Assembly (NCBI GenBank): GCA_002753395.1
Contig: PEAB01000035.1
Span: 1 to 34,837 of the forward strand
Source: Nitrospirae bacterium MYbinv3
GTDB taxonomy: Bacteria; Nitrospirota; Thermodesulfovibrionia; Thermodesulfovibrionales; Magnetobacteriaceae
Reading direction: 5' to 3'
Length of the DNA stretch: 34,837 bases
The notes beneath the pieces are model-generated. The model made no database searches. It had not been told where the DNA came from and worked only from the letters and a program-made list of their open reading frames with translations. The number at the start of each line of letters is the position of its first letter. The first letter of the stretch is position 1. This document shows positions 1 through 7,058 of the stretch, piece after piece. Made by a program: the position numbers and the translations under genes.

Positions 1-9
1 TGAAAAAAA

Positions 10-70
10 GGAGGGCTTTGCCCTCCCTTAGACCCTCCCACAAGGGAACTTGTTCCCTTGACCCTGTAAA
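10..70 (+). repeat. Two-hairpin intergenic repeat module A, copy 1
   Basis: This is a copy of the roughly 60-bp module found about ten times in the window. The first hairpin is GGAGGGC-TTT-GCCCTCC. A linker CTTAGACCCTCCCAC follows, then a second hairpin AAGGGAAC-TT-GTTCCCTT and the tail GACCCTGTAAA. Stop-free frames through it produce spurious ORFs. Stretch 1-341 holds this copy, a partial copy and a terminal-repeat fragment, but no convincing gene. Confidence 0.85.
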
Positions 71-136
71 TGTCAGGCGTGGCTGCTTAAAATGTCGCCC
101 ATGTGCATACATGTTAATGCTTAAGTCAACAGCATT

Positions 137-215
137 ACCCCTCAGACCCCGCAAGGGGACCAGCCCCATTGACCCAATTAAAGTATGTTTTCGTTCCCAT
201 AAGTTTCTTATGCGC
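137..215 (+). repeat. Partial module A plus element-end fragment
   Basis: Positions 137-183 match the 3' half of module A (ACCCCTCAGACCCC, then AAGGGGACCAGCCCC, then GACCCAATTAAAG). At 195-215, CCCATAAGTTTCTTATGCGCC is the inverted form of the GGCGCATAAGAAACTTATGGG end sequence that borders the MITE-like elements elsewhere. The 71-136 stretch is shared with 2131-2195, so copies 1 and 2 belong to a longer version of the element. Confidence 0.65.
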
Positions 216-341
216 CATTTGCTGGCATCCTCGCGTAAGCGGGAATCTGTTTTCAAAAGCTATATAAAACGCTGGTTTATAAAAAAGTGCAAAAGTATAG
301 AAAGTTGTATAATAAAGTTAATAAAGAAGGAGGATTGAGAG

Positions 342-647
342 ATGGAGTTTTATGTGGTCTTAATAACCGCGCCGGATGAGCAGTCAGCTCAGGACATGGC
401 GCTTAAGATTGTGGAGGAAGAGCTTGCAAAATGCGTAAACATCGTTAAGAACATCACATCTGTCTATTCCTGGAAAGGCAAGATTGAAACGGACTCTGAA
501 GCGCTAATGATTGCAAAAACGACAAAAGATAAATTCCAAACCCTTATGCAGCGCGTCAAGGAGCTTCATCCATACGAGGTTGCCGAGATCATCGCCTTGC
601 CCATCGTGGAGGGTTCAGAGGCCTATCTGTCCTGGCTGCGTATGTAG
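342..647 (+). CDS. cutA: Divalent-cation tolerance protein CutA
   Basis: This is a small cytosolic protein of the CutA1 family, which forms very stable trimers and is linked to copper and other divalent-metal tolerance. Its exact biochemical role is unsettled. At 101 residues it has the usual family length. Family marks visible are the N-terminal VLITAPDEQSA strand, the ELAKCVNI segment, SVYSWKGKIE near residues 42-51, and the C-terminal signature HPYEVAEIIALPI followed by YLSWL. The ATG has a strong Shine-Dalgarno, AAGGAGG at 327-333. A TATAAT-like box lies at 308-313, without a convincing -35. No operon partner follows on this strand. The assignment is secure; the physiological role is inferred from the family only. 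Confidence 0.95.
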   Translation: MEFYVVLITAPDEQSAQDMALKIVEEELAKCVNIVKNITSVYSWKGKIETDSEALMIAKTTKDKFQTLMQRVKELHPYEVAEIIALPIVEGSEAYLSWLRM

Positions 648-710
648 AATGGCGGTGTTCAGAACGAAAGGAGTCTAAACCTATGCAACATAACAAAGCA
701 AATCTTAAAA

Positions 711-729
711 GGGAGGCGGACTGCCTCCC
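711..729 (-). terminator. Rho-independent terminator of the Nfu-like gene
   Basis: There is a perfect 7-bp stem GGGAGGC-GGACT-GCCTCCC. On the minus strand it is followed directly by TTTTAAG, 14 nt after the Nfu-like stop codon. It lies between two converging genes but has the T run only on the minus strand. Confidence 0.75.
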
Positions 730-743
730 CTTCAATGCCCTCT

Positions 744-971
744 TTATACGGCCTCCACTGCCTTGACCCCAGGAACGCCTCTCCTAAGCTCAACCTCTAT
801 ACCACCCTTAAGCGTCATTATCGACATAGGACAACTGCCACAGGCTCCAAGAAGTTTAACCTTTACAACACCGTCATCGGTTATATCTACAAGTTCCACG
901 TTTCCGCCATCTCTCATAAGAGCAGGCCTCATTTGATTTAAGGCGCTCTCTACTTTTTCTCTGTCAACCAT
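744..971 (-). CDS. NifU C-terminal (Nfu) domain Fe-S scaffold protein
   Basis: This is a stand-alone Nfu domain of 75 residues, a size typical of the single-domain forms. Nfu proteins bind a labile 4Fe-4S cluster across a dimer through a CxxC motif and pass it to target enzymes. The motif is visible as GACGSCPMS at about residues 42-50. It is preceded by the conserved RPALMRDGGNVELV and followed by TLKGGIE. The start ATG has an AGGAGG ribosome-binding site (981-986 on the complementary strand). A Rho-independent terminator follows at 711-729. The upstream minus-strand gene is a Cys-rich small protein 76 nt away, so co-transcription is possible but not shown. The family call is firm, but the specific client proteins cannot be told from sequence. 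Confidence 0.93.
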   Translation of the reverse strand: MVDREKVESALNQMRPALMRDGGNVELVDITDDGVVKVKLLGACGSCPMSIMTLKGGIEVELRRGVPGVKAVEAV

Positions 972-1047
972 ATTAAAAACCCTCCTAAATTTATTTAATT
1001 TAATATTTCACATCTCTATCTAAATGCGAAATCAGCTCTTTCTGTTA

Positions 1048-1299
1048 TCATATCTTATAAAGATTATATATCTCCTTTCTAACTAGACACTCACACACAA
1101 AGATATCACCAAAGGGGAGTCTGAAGCTACAGTAACTGCTATTAAGACAGCGCACAAACAGGATCTTATTGTTTAAAAAAGTATCCACCTTACACAACCC
1201 TTCACCCCTGTTCTTAAGACAACGCAAATCCTTCTTACAATCTGCTGCCTCATTAACAATTTCATCCTTTATGTTTAGCTTTGGCTGCTCTTCGCTCAT
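1048..1299 (-). CDS. Small cysteine-rich hypothetical protein
   Basis: This is an 83-residue protein I cannot place in a named family. It has seven cysteines: C21, C27 and C36, then C51, C57, C69 and C71, the last two forming CEC. The N-terminal 20 residues are acidic and polar. There is no signal peptide or membrane segment, so it should be cytosolic. The cysteine spacing suggests a metal-binding or Fe-S fold, or a disulfide-rich one, but no standard zinc-ribbon pair is obvious. The start is set by ATG after AAAGTAAAAAG, with only a weak purine-rich leader. It is divergent from endonuclease V across a 64-nt AT-rich spacer that contains promoter-like boxes for both genes. Codon composition and a clean reading frame favour a real gene. 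Confidence 0.65.
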   Translation of the reverse strand: MSEEQPKLNIKDEIVNEAADCKKDLRCLKNRGEGLCKVDTFLNNKILFVRCLNSSYCSFRLPFGDIFVCECLVRKEIYNLYKI

Positions 1300-1310
1300 C
1301 TTTTTACTTT

Positions 1311-1342
1311 TTGTTTTTTACCTATATGTTATATATTATAAC
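1311..1342. promoter_or_regulatory. Divergent promoter region for Cys-rich gene and nfi
   Basis: The spacer carries the 15-nt palindrome GTTATA-TAT-TATAAC (1328-1342). On the plus strand TTGTTT (1311-1316), 17 nt, then TATTAT (1334-1339) can serve nfi. On the minus strand TATAAT (1340-1335) can serve the 83-aa gene. The two -10 boxes share the palindrome, so the promoters may compete. Confidence 0.5.
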
Positions 1343-1363
1343 TTAAAAGTATAGACATTTAAA

Positions 1364-2128
1364 ATGATGAAAGATATAAAACTATCGGCGAACCTCAAGG
1401 AAGGGTTTCTTAAGGAGGCAAGACAGAGGCAAATGGAGCTTGCCATACGGGTAGAGGTCGTTGCGTTATCCATCGTTCCCCGTCTTGTTGCAGGCGTGGA
1501 TGCTGCGTTTTTAGGCGATAAGATCATCGGCAGCGCCTGTCTTCATAGATACGAGGGGTTAGACAGGCTGGAAGCGGCCTCGGTCGTACAGGATGTTGAG
1601 TTTCCATACGTGCCTGGGTTTCTTTCCTTTCGAGAGTCGCCTGTAATGCTCAATGCCCTAAAGGCGTTAAGTACGCTGCCTGATCTTATAATTGTCGACG
1701 GTCAGGGTATCGCACATCCCCGTCGCATAGGGCTGGCTTCTCACATAGGGGTACTTTTAGGCATTCCAACAATAGGCTGTGCCAAGTCGCTGTTAATCGG
1801 TACGCACGACAATCCCGGTCCGCTTAAGGGTGATTGGCAGTATCTATACGACAGAGGTCAGGTGATCGGGGCAGCGCTCAGGAGTCGAAAAAACGTAAAG
1901 CCGCTTTATATCTCACCAGGACACCTTATCAATATCGCCGATTCTATAAGCGTAATCCTGCATACCACCACACGCTACAGACTCCCAGAGCCAATCCGCT
2001 GCGCCCACAACCTCTCAGCAGAAGAGAAGGGAAGGAGGAGAAGGGAGGGCTCTGCCCTCCCTCAGACCCCTCCCACAAGGGGAGGGGTGAGGCACCCCGG
2101 CCACAAAGAAGTCCCCTTGACCTCGTAA
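1364..2128 (+). CDS. nfi: Endonuclease V (deoxyinosine 3' endonuclease)
   Basis: Endonuclease V nicks DNA or RNA one nucleotide 3' of inosine in repair of deaminated adenine. Family motifs are clear: AGVDAAF (first catalytic Asp, about residue 45), FPYVPGFLSFRE (wedge and catalytic Glu, about 80-91), IIVDGQGIAHPRRIGLASHIG (Asp near 111) and GCAKSLLIG. The family normally ends soon after the RLPEPIR-AH-LS segment, at about residues 207-218. Here the frame runs on for about 35 more residues, ending 254 aa long. The added tail (from GRRRREG to HKEVPLTS) and the stop codon are encoded by the intergenic repeat at 2043-2130. The enzyme core is intact; the tail is unlikely to be part of the fold. 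The start could be ATG 1364 or 1367. Confidence 0.93.
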   Translation: MMKDIKLSANLKEGFLKEARQRQMELAIRVEVVALSIVPRLVAGVDAAFLGDKIIGSACLHRYEGLDRLEAASVVQDVEFPYVPGFLSFRESPVMLNALKALSTLPDLIIVDGQGIAHPRRIGLASHIGVLLGIPTIGCAKSLLIGTHDNPGPLKGDWQYLYDRGQVIGAALRSRKNVKPLYISPGHLINIADSISVILHTTTRYRLPEPIRCAHNLSAEEKGRRRREGSALPQTPPTRGGVRHPGHKEVPLTS

Positions 2129-2195
2129 ATGTCGGGCGTGGGTGCTTAATATGTACATTATGCTAAAGTCAACAGTATTAACCCTCAACGCCCGC
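2043..2195 (+). repeat. Module A copy 2, long form, overlapping the 3' end of nfi
   Basis: The hairpin GGGAGGGC-TCT-GCCCTCCC is followed by the CTCAGACCCCTCCCACAAGGGG linker region. An extra GGGGTGAGGCACCCC hairpin interrupts the second stem, and TCCCCTTGACCTCGTAAAT completes it. The stretch to 2195 (GTCGGGCGTGGGTGCTTAA, then AAGTCAACAGTATTAA) matches 71-137. The first 88 bp are translated as the tail of endonuclease V, and the TonB gene ends just beyond. Confidence 0.75.
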
Positions 2196-2201
2196 AACAA
2201 C

Positions 2202-3017
2202 CTAATTCAGCTTGTAGGCTACTGGGACTACGATTTGGGCTGTGATGGGCGGTTTGGGGAATGGTGCGGTCTTCTTTATCGTTTCGATTGCGCTGCTATC
2301 CAGTACCGGGAAGCCTGAGCTTTCAACAACCTTTACGCTATCCACTTCCCCGCTGCCGGTTACAACAAACGAGATTGTTACCTTGCCCGACCAACCCATC
2401 TTTCGTGCCATGTACGGGTAGGAAAGATTCTTAAGTATCAAATCCCTAATGTAGACAAAGTGCTCTTTTAGGTACTGTGCCTTTGCGTCCTCTTGTACGC
2501 CTTGCTGATTTACGTTTGAGGGGGCTGTGGCAGCCTCCTTAACAACGTCTGATGGGACAGCGTCTTTTACACCTGATGCAGCGACACCTTGAGAGCGGCT
2601 CTTCTGCTCCTGTGCCCCAAACTTGTCTGGTTCCGAGACGTCAGGGGCCGGGGGGGCTGTGGCAGCAACTGCAACGGGAGCATCAGCTTGCAGAGGTTGG
2701 TGAGGTGTGCTTGTGACAACTGGCTCATGCTGCAAACGCGTTTGAAGCGGTGCAGGTCTTTGCGCTGAGGGCTTAGGTCTCTGAGGTACAGCAACTGTAC
2801 GTTTTTCAAGCGACTGCCTGCTATGGTCTACAACAGGAGACACTGTGTCCTTGGCAGGAGGGGCGCTTACCTGTCTTTCTATGCTGAAGTCTATCATAAC
2901 CGGACGCTGTGGCATAACCATAAAGGCGTTGAGACCAACAAAGACCATCAAGATTATAGTATGAAAGGCGATGGAGAGACTGAACCCTTTGGCCTGATAC
3001 TGCCCCTGCTGTATCAT
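2202..3017 (-). CDS. tonB: TonB family energy transducer
   Basis: TonB spans the periplasm and passes proton-motive energy from ExbB/ExbD to outer-membrane receptors. This 271-residue protein has the expected order. A single N-terminal membrane anchor (FSLSIAFHTIILMVFVGLNAF, about 12-33) comes first. It is followed by a long Pro/Ala/Gln-rich spacer (about 45-175), rich in PAP and AAT-type runs. A C-terminal TonB domain (about 185-271) has YPYMARKMGWSGKV, then SFVVTGSGEVDSVKVVESSG and a final PVAYKLN. Its ATG overlaps the exbD stop by 4 nt (ATGA), which implies translational coupling. It is the last gene of the six-gene run. The partner outer-membrane receptor is not in the window, so the substrate is unknown. 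Confidence 0.92.
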   Translation of the reverse strand: MIQQGQYQAKGFSLSIAFHTIILMVFVGLNAFMVMPQRPVMIDFSIERQVSAPPAKDTVSPVVDHSRQSLEKRTVAVPQRPKPSAQRPAPLQTRLQHEPVVTSTPHQPLQADAPVAVAATAPPAPDVSEPDKFGAQEQKSRSQGVAASGVKDAVPSDVVKEAATAPSNVNQQGVQEDAKAQYLKEHFVYIRDLILKNLSYPYMARKMGWSGKVTISFVVTGSGEVDSVKVVESSGFPVLDSSAIETIKKTAPFPKPPITAQIVVPVAYKLN

Positions 3018-3394
3018 CCTTCCCCCTTAGTCTGAAGACTCACTTGTTTAAATCCCATCTGCTTTATAACGTCAAGGACGCTGACAAAAACCTGCAGGCG
3101 TATGTCCTTATCTGCCCTGATAAGCACAGGGGCTTCCCTGCTGATGGCCGTTATCCTGCCTTTCAAGGCGCCCAGGGTGGTGGGGGCTGCATCAACGTAG
3201 ATAACCCCTGCCTTATCGACCTCTATGGTAGTTGTCTTTAGAGCGCTTTCGTTGCCCTTAGACGCCCTTGGAAGCTCAACGGGTATCGCTCCTGTTGCGA
3301 TAAACGTTGACGTCGTAAGCACAATGGTAAGCAGCACCAGCATGATATCCACTAGCGGTATGACGTTTATATAATCAAACTCTTTCTCTTGCAT
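3014..3394 (-). CDS. exbD: ExbD/TolR family proton channel subunit
   Basis: ExbD works with ExbB as the inner-membrane proton channel that energises TonB. It is 126 residues long, the size of short type-2 ExbD proteins. The single transmembrane helix ([18 protein letters not shown], about 9-26) holds the conserved Asp in [10 protein letters not shown] that is needed for proton movement. The periplasmic part ends with the usual [27 protein letters not shown] pattern (broken here by no gaps). Its start overlaps the end of exbB by 20 nt, with GGGAG just upstream as the ribosome site, and its stop overlaps tonB by 4 nt. The family assignment is secure. TonB as the partner, rather than TolA, follows from the adjacent tonB gene. 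Confidence 0.93.
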   Translation of the reverse strand: MQEKEFDYINVIPLVDIMLVLLTIVLTTSTFIATGAIPVELPRASKGNESALKTTTIEVDKAGVIYVDAAPTTLGALKGRITAISREAPVLIRADKDIRLQVFVSVLDVIKQMGFKQVSLQTKGEG

Positions 3395-3809
3395 TTCGTA
3401 TCTCCCATTGCATCAAGATAACCTTGACCCTCCTTAAGAGGAAATTATAGGTAGTGACCGCAGGGATTGCCACAACCAGCCCGATAGCAGTTGCCTTGAG
3501 TGCCAAGGCAAGGCCGGCCATAATCTTGCTGCTGTCCATAAAGCCATCCTTACCTATCGTGTAGAAGGACAACATTATGCCAAGCACCGTCCCCAACAGC
3601 CCTGTGTATGGAGCATTACTGCCTATAGTGGCTATTATATGGAGCTTCCTGGTAAGCTCTAACTCTAATTCCTGTTTGTCAGCAAATGCCTCTATCCTGA
3701 TCTTCCTGTAAAAGAGGAATCTCTCAATGGCTATAGCCACCGATACAACACTCATCACCGCTAACAATCCCTGTATACCGTAATCAATTGCAATACCAAG
3801 CCACTGCAT
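3375..3809 (-). CDS. exbB: ExbB/TolQ/MotA family proton channel subunit (short type)
   Basis: This is the inner-membrane scaffold of the TonB motor. At 144 residues it matches the short (type-2) ExbB proteins rather than the ~240-residue enterobacterial form. It has an N-terminal helix (about 10-30), a cytoplasmic stretch around [14 protein letters not shown], and two C-terminal helices. The latter carry the conserved [18 protein letters not shown] (about 65-82) and [16 protein letters not shown] (about 105-120), where pore-lining Thr residues sit. The ATG is preceded by GGAGG and overlaps the stop of the 71-aa gene upstream (TAATG). It overlaps exbD by 20 nt downstream. The gene order exbB-exbD-tonB is standard. 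Confidence 0.93.
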   Translation of the reverse strand: MQWLGIAIDYGIQGLLAVMSVVSVAIAIERFLFYRKIRIEAFADKQELELELTRKLHIIATIGSNAPYTGLLGTVLGIMLSFYTIGKDGFMDSSKIMAGLALALKATAIGLVVAIPAVTTYNFLLRRVKVILMQWEIRNARERV

Positions 3810-4024
3810 TACAACCCCTCCGCCTTTGGTGACTTCTCACATTGATCAGCACCCGTTGATGTAGGTCGCAGGAGAGCCATAGCCACAACAACAACCCCAA
3901 ACCCAGCACACCCAAGACAGGATGCACAGGCACTCCCTGAGCATCTCGAAAGTGGGATAAGCCCAGTCAACCCCCCTAAAAACCCTGCTGCGCCATACAG
4001 GACATTACGTTTGAACTTTTCCAT
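3809..4024 (-). CDS. Small cysteine-rich membrane protein
   Basis: This is a 71-residue protein with two hydrophobic stretches, about 8-24 ([18 protein letters not shown]) and 40-52 ([12 protein letters not shown]). They are separated by a compact cysteine cluster, [14 protein letters not shown] (about 28-41). A further Cys lies near the C-terminus. I do not recognise a named family. The cluster between two membrane segments suggests metal or Fe-S binding at the membrane. The ribosome site AGGAGG lies 9 nt before the ATG. The gene overlaps the NapH-like gene by 20 nt and touches exbB (TAATG), so it is locked into this operon and is very likely expressed with the Fe-S and TonB proteins. The function is unknown. 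Confidence 0.75.
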   Translation of the reverse strand: MEKFKRNVLYGAAGFLGGLTGLIPLSRCSGSACASCLGCAGFGVVVVAMALLRPTSTGADQCEKSPKAEGL

Positions 4025-4841
4025 AACCTATAGCCTCCTGTGCACATATCTTTTGACACTGCCTGCATGGCATACACGACAGTTGATCTATAACAGCCTT
4101 CTCTTTTACATCTATTGCCCACAAAGGACAAACCTTTCCACAGGCGCCGCAGCCGTTACACTTATCGCCATCAACTCTGACCCGCCGGCCAACCCTGATG
4201 CCAAGACGGTTGAACAAGGCGTCAATAGCCCCGATGGGACACAACAGATTGCAGTACCCGCGCCCCCCCACGGCAAACACCCCAAGCACGGCCACAAGTC
4301 CGAGATTTACCAAGCCAGCCCCCCTTAAGAAGTTGGCCATGTCTGCCTGTGAAAAGGCCGCACCAAAGAGCCGTGGGATTGTGGCAAAGTTGCAGTAGTT
4401 ACAACACAGGTTGCCTATGCCAAGCGCTGGAGCTGCAAGATACACCAGCAGATAGCCGTACCGGATGGACGATGCAGGGGTATGCTTGTAGTCTATCTTT
4501 AGAGCCTTTGGTACCAACCTGTTACCGGTCTCCATCGCCCCGCCAACTGGGCAGAGATGGCTGCACCAGTATCTGCCAAAAAAGAAGGTGCTTACCATGA
4601 TACTCACAACGAGCGCCACTCCCATGTAGCTGCGTAGAAAACCCATAAAGAACTGACTGGCAGTTGCCCCCTTCTTCCAGACAAAGAACATCCGCGGACA
4701 CCACGTCCCACAGAAGCTGCTCTCCTGCGTCAGTTGAAAGAAAAACGAAAGAGGCGGAAGAAACAGGACTATCGCCGCAGCTATTATCCAGTACCTGTGC
4801 TGTACGATAAAACTCCTCTTAGTGCTGATGCTGGCCTGCAT
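4005..4841 (-). CDS. NapH/CcoG-like polytopic membrane 4Fe-4S ferredoxin protein
   Basis: This is an inner-membrane electron-transfer protein of the NapH/MauN-like group, about 278 residues. Four or more helices are visible (e.g. WIIAAAIVLFLPPLSFFFQL near the N-terminus). Two CxxxCP motifs face the membrane boundary, FGRYWCSHLCPVGG and GRGYCNLLCPIGAID. At the C-terminus there is one full 4Fe-4S ferredoxin motif, CNGCGACGKVCPLWAID, and a second, CMPCRQCQKICAQEAI. I prefer ATG 4841 to the upstream ATG at 4865 because GGGGGAGG sits 6 nt before it. It still overlaps the YHS gene by 23 nt. Such proteins often pass quinol electrons to periplasmic redox partners. The adjacent YHS and TonB genes hint at a metal-related role, which is inference. 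Confidence 0.88.
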   Translation of the reverse strand: MQASISTKRSFIVQHRYWIIAAAIVLFLPPLSFFFQLTQESSFCGTWCPRMFFVWKKGATASQFFMGFLRSYMGVALVVSIMVSTFFFGRYWCSHLCPVGGAMETGNRLVPKALKIDYKHTPASSIRYGYLLVYLAAPALGIGNLCCNYCNFATIPRLFGAAFSQADMANFLRGAGLVNLGLVAVLGVFAVGGRGYCNLLCPIGAIDALFNRLGIRVGRRVRVDGDKCNGCGACGKVCPLWAIDVKEKAVIDQLSCMPCRQCQKICAQEAIGYGKVQT

Positions 4842-5445
4842 GACTTGCCTCCCCCTTTGCCGCAAAAATTACCGGTACGCTCAAGACAGACTTATCGGTC
4901 TTTGTGTCATAAAATACGAGCTTATACTTACCCTCAACGTACCTGTCGTCTTTGTATTTGCCCGGGCTATTCTGAAACTCACTTAAACATCCCTCTGAGC
5001 AGAAGAAGTAATCCTTACCGTTGTGTGTATGCCTGATAAAGTTCTCTTGATGCGGCATCTTACACACGGGGTCAACCGTGGGAGGCTTAATCACTGCCCA
5101 CAGGGCTATCCTGTCGCCCGGCATAAGACCGTAGAATACATCGTCTTTAAACGTTGGAAGCCTCCGTAACCCAAGGTCAATCACGGGGTGTGAGGCATAT
5201 AGACTGTAGGACAGTTGCGGCTGCCCCTCTAACACTATGCGCACATCACCGCTATAGGGCGGGATAACGGTTGCTGTGGATATCAGGGTATAACCGCCCC
5301 ATCCGCTTTCAAGAAAGGCCGGATGGAGCGCCTTGCCGCCCTCTGCCTTGATCAGGCCCATAGAATGGGCAGAGTCTCCCCATCTGTACGTGGCGGCAAA
5401 AAGCGATATAAATACCGATAGAACAAAAAACACTACCTTTTTCAT
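4819..5445 (-). CDS. Secreted YHS-domain metal-binding protein
   Basis: This is a 208-residue exported protein. The N-terminal MKKVVFFVLSVFISLFAA is a signal peptide. The middle part (about 35-120) is beta-rich with no family I recognise. A YHS domain follows (about 125-170) with DPVCKMP, YFFCSEGCLSEFQ and PGKY. The two Cys sets are those known to bind copper or other soft metals in this family. After it comes a strand-rich tail that ends in a histidine-rich HAGQHQH. The gene heads a six-gene overlapping run with a NapH-like Fe-S protein and a TonB system. A periplasmic metal sensor, carrier or chaperone is plausible. The 166 nt upstream (5446-5611) show no clear promoter or operator. Confidence 0.82.
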   Translation of the reverse strand: MKKVVFFVLSVFISLFAATYRWGDSAHSMGLIKAEGGKALHPAFLESGWGGYTLISTATVIPPYSGDVRIVLEGQPQLSYSLYASHPVIDLGLRRLPTFKDDVFYGLMPGDRIALWAVIKPPTVDPVCKMPHQENFIRHTHNGKDYFFCSEGCLSEFQNSPGKYKDDRYVEGKYKLVFYDTKTDKSVLSVPVIFAAKGEASHAGQHQH

Positions 5446-5611
5446 CTCTGCTACCTACCTGTTATTTACTTAATAATGACTGCCAAATGCAATTTGTCTT
5501 GAACTCAAACTTATCTGTCTGCAACTGCAAGTGCGGCCTAATAAATCTAATGATGGACTGTGATCAGAACTATGGCGCTTTCAATCACAGACTTCATCTA
5601 ATCATTTCTAA

Positions 5612-5911
5612 TTAAAAGTATAAGGCAGTTCTAGGGGGTCTGTCTATTGTGAGGTCTAACAAGCGCCCACTGAGGTTATGTATGGATACATCATGGGTCT
5701 TAAAATACAGCGTATCAGTAGGTTCGTATCGCGCTTCACACACGCCGGGCATATCCATGCTCACCGACACTATCGGATCAGCCACACTGCATACATCAAG
5801 CATCAAAAACCGCGTCTCATCCTTATCAGCAATATGTGTGATGGTTAGACTCAATGGCATAGATATCGACATAACTATAAAGCACAGAACAACTAAACCT
5901 ACCTGCCGCAT
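5612..5911 (-). CDS. Small secreted hypothetical protein
   Basis: This is a protein of about 99 residues that I do not recognise. It begins with a good signal peptide (MRQVGLVVLCFIVMSISMPLSL) followed by a short, probably beta-rich mature part with two Cys (in LDVCSV and GVCEAR). These could form a disulfide in the periplasm. The frame extends upstream to a TTG at 5947, but that TTG is part of a TTGACA promoter box, so ATG 5911 is the better start. There is no Shine-Dalgarno. The -35/-10 pair at 5918-5947 predicts a transcript that starts at or next to the ATG. It is separate from accA by a repeat. Confidence 0.55.
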   Translation of the reverse strand: MRQVGLVVLCFIVMSISMPLSLTITHIADKDETRFLMLDVCSVADPIVSVSMDMPGVCEARYEPTDTLYFKTHDVSIHNLSGRLLDLTIDRPPRTALYF

Positions 5912-5917
5912 AATAAA

Positions 5918-5947
5918 AGTGTAATCAATAATATCAAAGACTGTCAA
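5918..5947 (-). promoter_or_regulatory. Sigma-70-like promoter, possible leaderless start
   Basis: On the minus strand the perfect -35 TTGACA (5947-5942) is followed by 18 nt and TACACT (5923-5918). Only TTTATT separates the -10 box from the ATG at 5911, so the transcript would have almost no leader. Confidence 0.5.
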
Positions 5948-5987
5948 GGCAGGGCATGATTAAAAATGGGAACAAAAACATACGTTT

Positions 5988-6050
5988 AATGGGGTCAAGG
6001 GGACCAGTCCCCTTGTAGGAGGGTCTGAGGGGGGACAAAGTCCCCCCTTC
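5988..6050 (-). repeat. Module A copy 3
   Basis: This is an inverted copy of module A. On the minus strand the order is GGGGGGAC-TTT-GTCCCCCC, the CTCAGACCCTCC linker, then AAGGGGAC-TG-GTCCCCTTGACCCC. It begins 8 bp after the accA stop codon, where the strong hairpin could end or protect the accA transcript. There is no T run, so it is not a classical terminator. Confidence 0.85.
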
Positions 6051-6057
6051 TATAGCA

Positions 6058-7047
6058 TTAGGACTGAGGGAGTACACTGGTACCATCTTTATATACCCCC
6101 ATGCTTGTGAACTTTCTGTAGCGCTCCTGTAACAGTACATCCCTTGACTGTCCTTTAAGTACCCTAAGTGTATCCACTATGCAGGTCTTGACAATCCGTG
6201 CGGCCTCGTCCAAGTCCATGTGAGCCCCGCCTGGGGGTTCCTCGATTATGCCGTCTATTACACTGAAAGATAAGAGATCGGAGGCCGTTAGCTTCAATGC
6301 CGATGCAGCCCTTGAAAAATCCTCCTGAGTGAGCTTGTCCGACTCCCAAAGGATGGCCGCGCAGCCCTCCGGCGATATCACGGAATATATAGAGTACTCA
6401 AGCATTAACAACCTGTCCGCAACACTCAGGGCAAGCGCACCGCCACTGCCTCCCTCGCCTATCACAATCGATACCACAGGTACTGCCAAGAGCGAAAGCT
6501 CTAGGAGATTGGTTGCAATGGCCTCGGCCTGTCCCCTCTCCTCAGCCCCAGTGCCGGGGAATGCACCAGGCGTGTCTATGAACGTTACAACGGGGATGTT
6601 GAACCTCTCGGCCAGCTTCATAAGTCTAAGCGCTTTTCTATAACCCTCTGGATGGGGTTGGCCAAAGTTCCTACTTATTCGCTCCTTTGTCCCGCGGCCT
6701 TTTTGATGACCTACTATTAGCACAGAGACGTTGTCTATGGTGCCAAAACCGCCTATGATCGCCGGATCGTCGGCAAACCTGCGGTCGCCATGAAACTCTA
6801 TGAAATCCTCAGTGATCCGGCTTATGTAATCAAGCGTGTATGGCCGCTCTGGGTGACGCGCCAACTGACATTTCTGCCACGGCGTTAGTTTTACGATCAA
6901 CTCCCGTCTGCGCTGGTTAAGTTCTTGTTGAAGCTGTTGCAGCTCAACCTCAATAACGGGATTATCATTGTTTCGACGACGCTGAAGCTCCTCGATCTTA
7001 AGCTCCAGCTCCTCAAGAGGCTTTTCAAATTCTAAATAAACTCGCAT
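6058..7047 (-). CDS. accA: Acetyl-CoA carboxylase carboxyltransferase subunit alpha
   Basis: AccA together with AccD transfers the carboxyl group from carboxybiotin to acetyl-CoA, giving malonyl-CoA for fatty-acid synthesis. The 329-residue length is normal. An N-terminal coiled-coil region ([19 protein letters not shown], about 7-25) precedes the crotonase-like core. Marks include [45 protein letters not shown], the [20 protein letters not shown] segment (about 160-178), [13 protein letters not shown] and [13 protein letters not shown]. It starts 11 nt after the dnaE stop with no clear ribosome site, so translation may be coupled to dnaE. The dnaE-accA order is common in several bacterial phyla. 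accD is not in the window. Confidence 0.97.
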   Translation of the reverse strand: MRVYLEFEKPLEELELKIEELQRRRNNDNPVIEVELQQLQQELNQRRRELIVKLTPWQKCQLARHPERPYTLDYISRITEDFIEFHGDRRFADDPAIIGGFGTIDNVSVLIVGHQKGRGTKERISRNFGQPHPEGYRKALRLMKLAERFNIPVVTFIDTPGAFPGTGAEERGQAEAIATNLLELSLLAVPVVSIVIGEGGSGGALALSVADRLLMLEYSIYSVISPEGCAAILWESDKLTQEDFSRAASALKLTASDLLSFSVIDGIIEEPPGGAHMDLDEAARIVKTCIVDTLRVLKGQSRDVLLQERYRKFTSMGVYKDGTSVLPQS

Positions 7048-7058
7048 ATTAGAGGTTA

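Noticed and set aside
18-338. 106-codon open frame at the left end
   Set aside because: Most of it is module A and element-end sequence; the same repeat peptide (PSLRPSHKG-like) appears in other repeat copies, so the frame is a by-product.
683-766. 27-codon ORF after cutA with AAAGGAG upstream
   Set aside because: It runs through the terminator hairpin and into the antisense of the Nfu-like gene; the composition is not protein-like.
1834-2166. 110-codon frame inside and beyond nfi
   Set aside because: It is a shadow frame of endonuclease V extended by the repeat.
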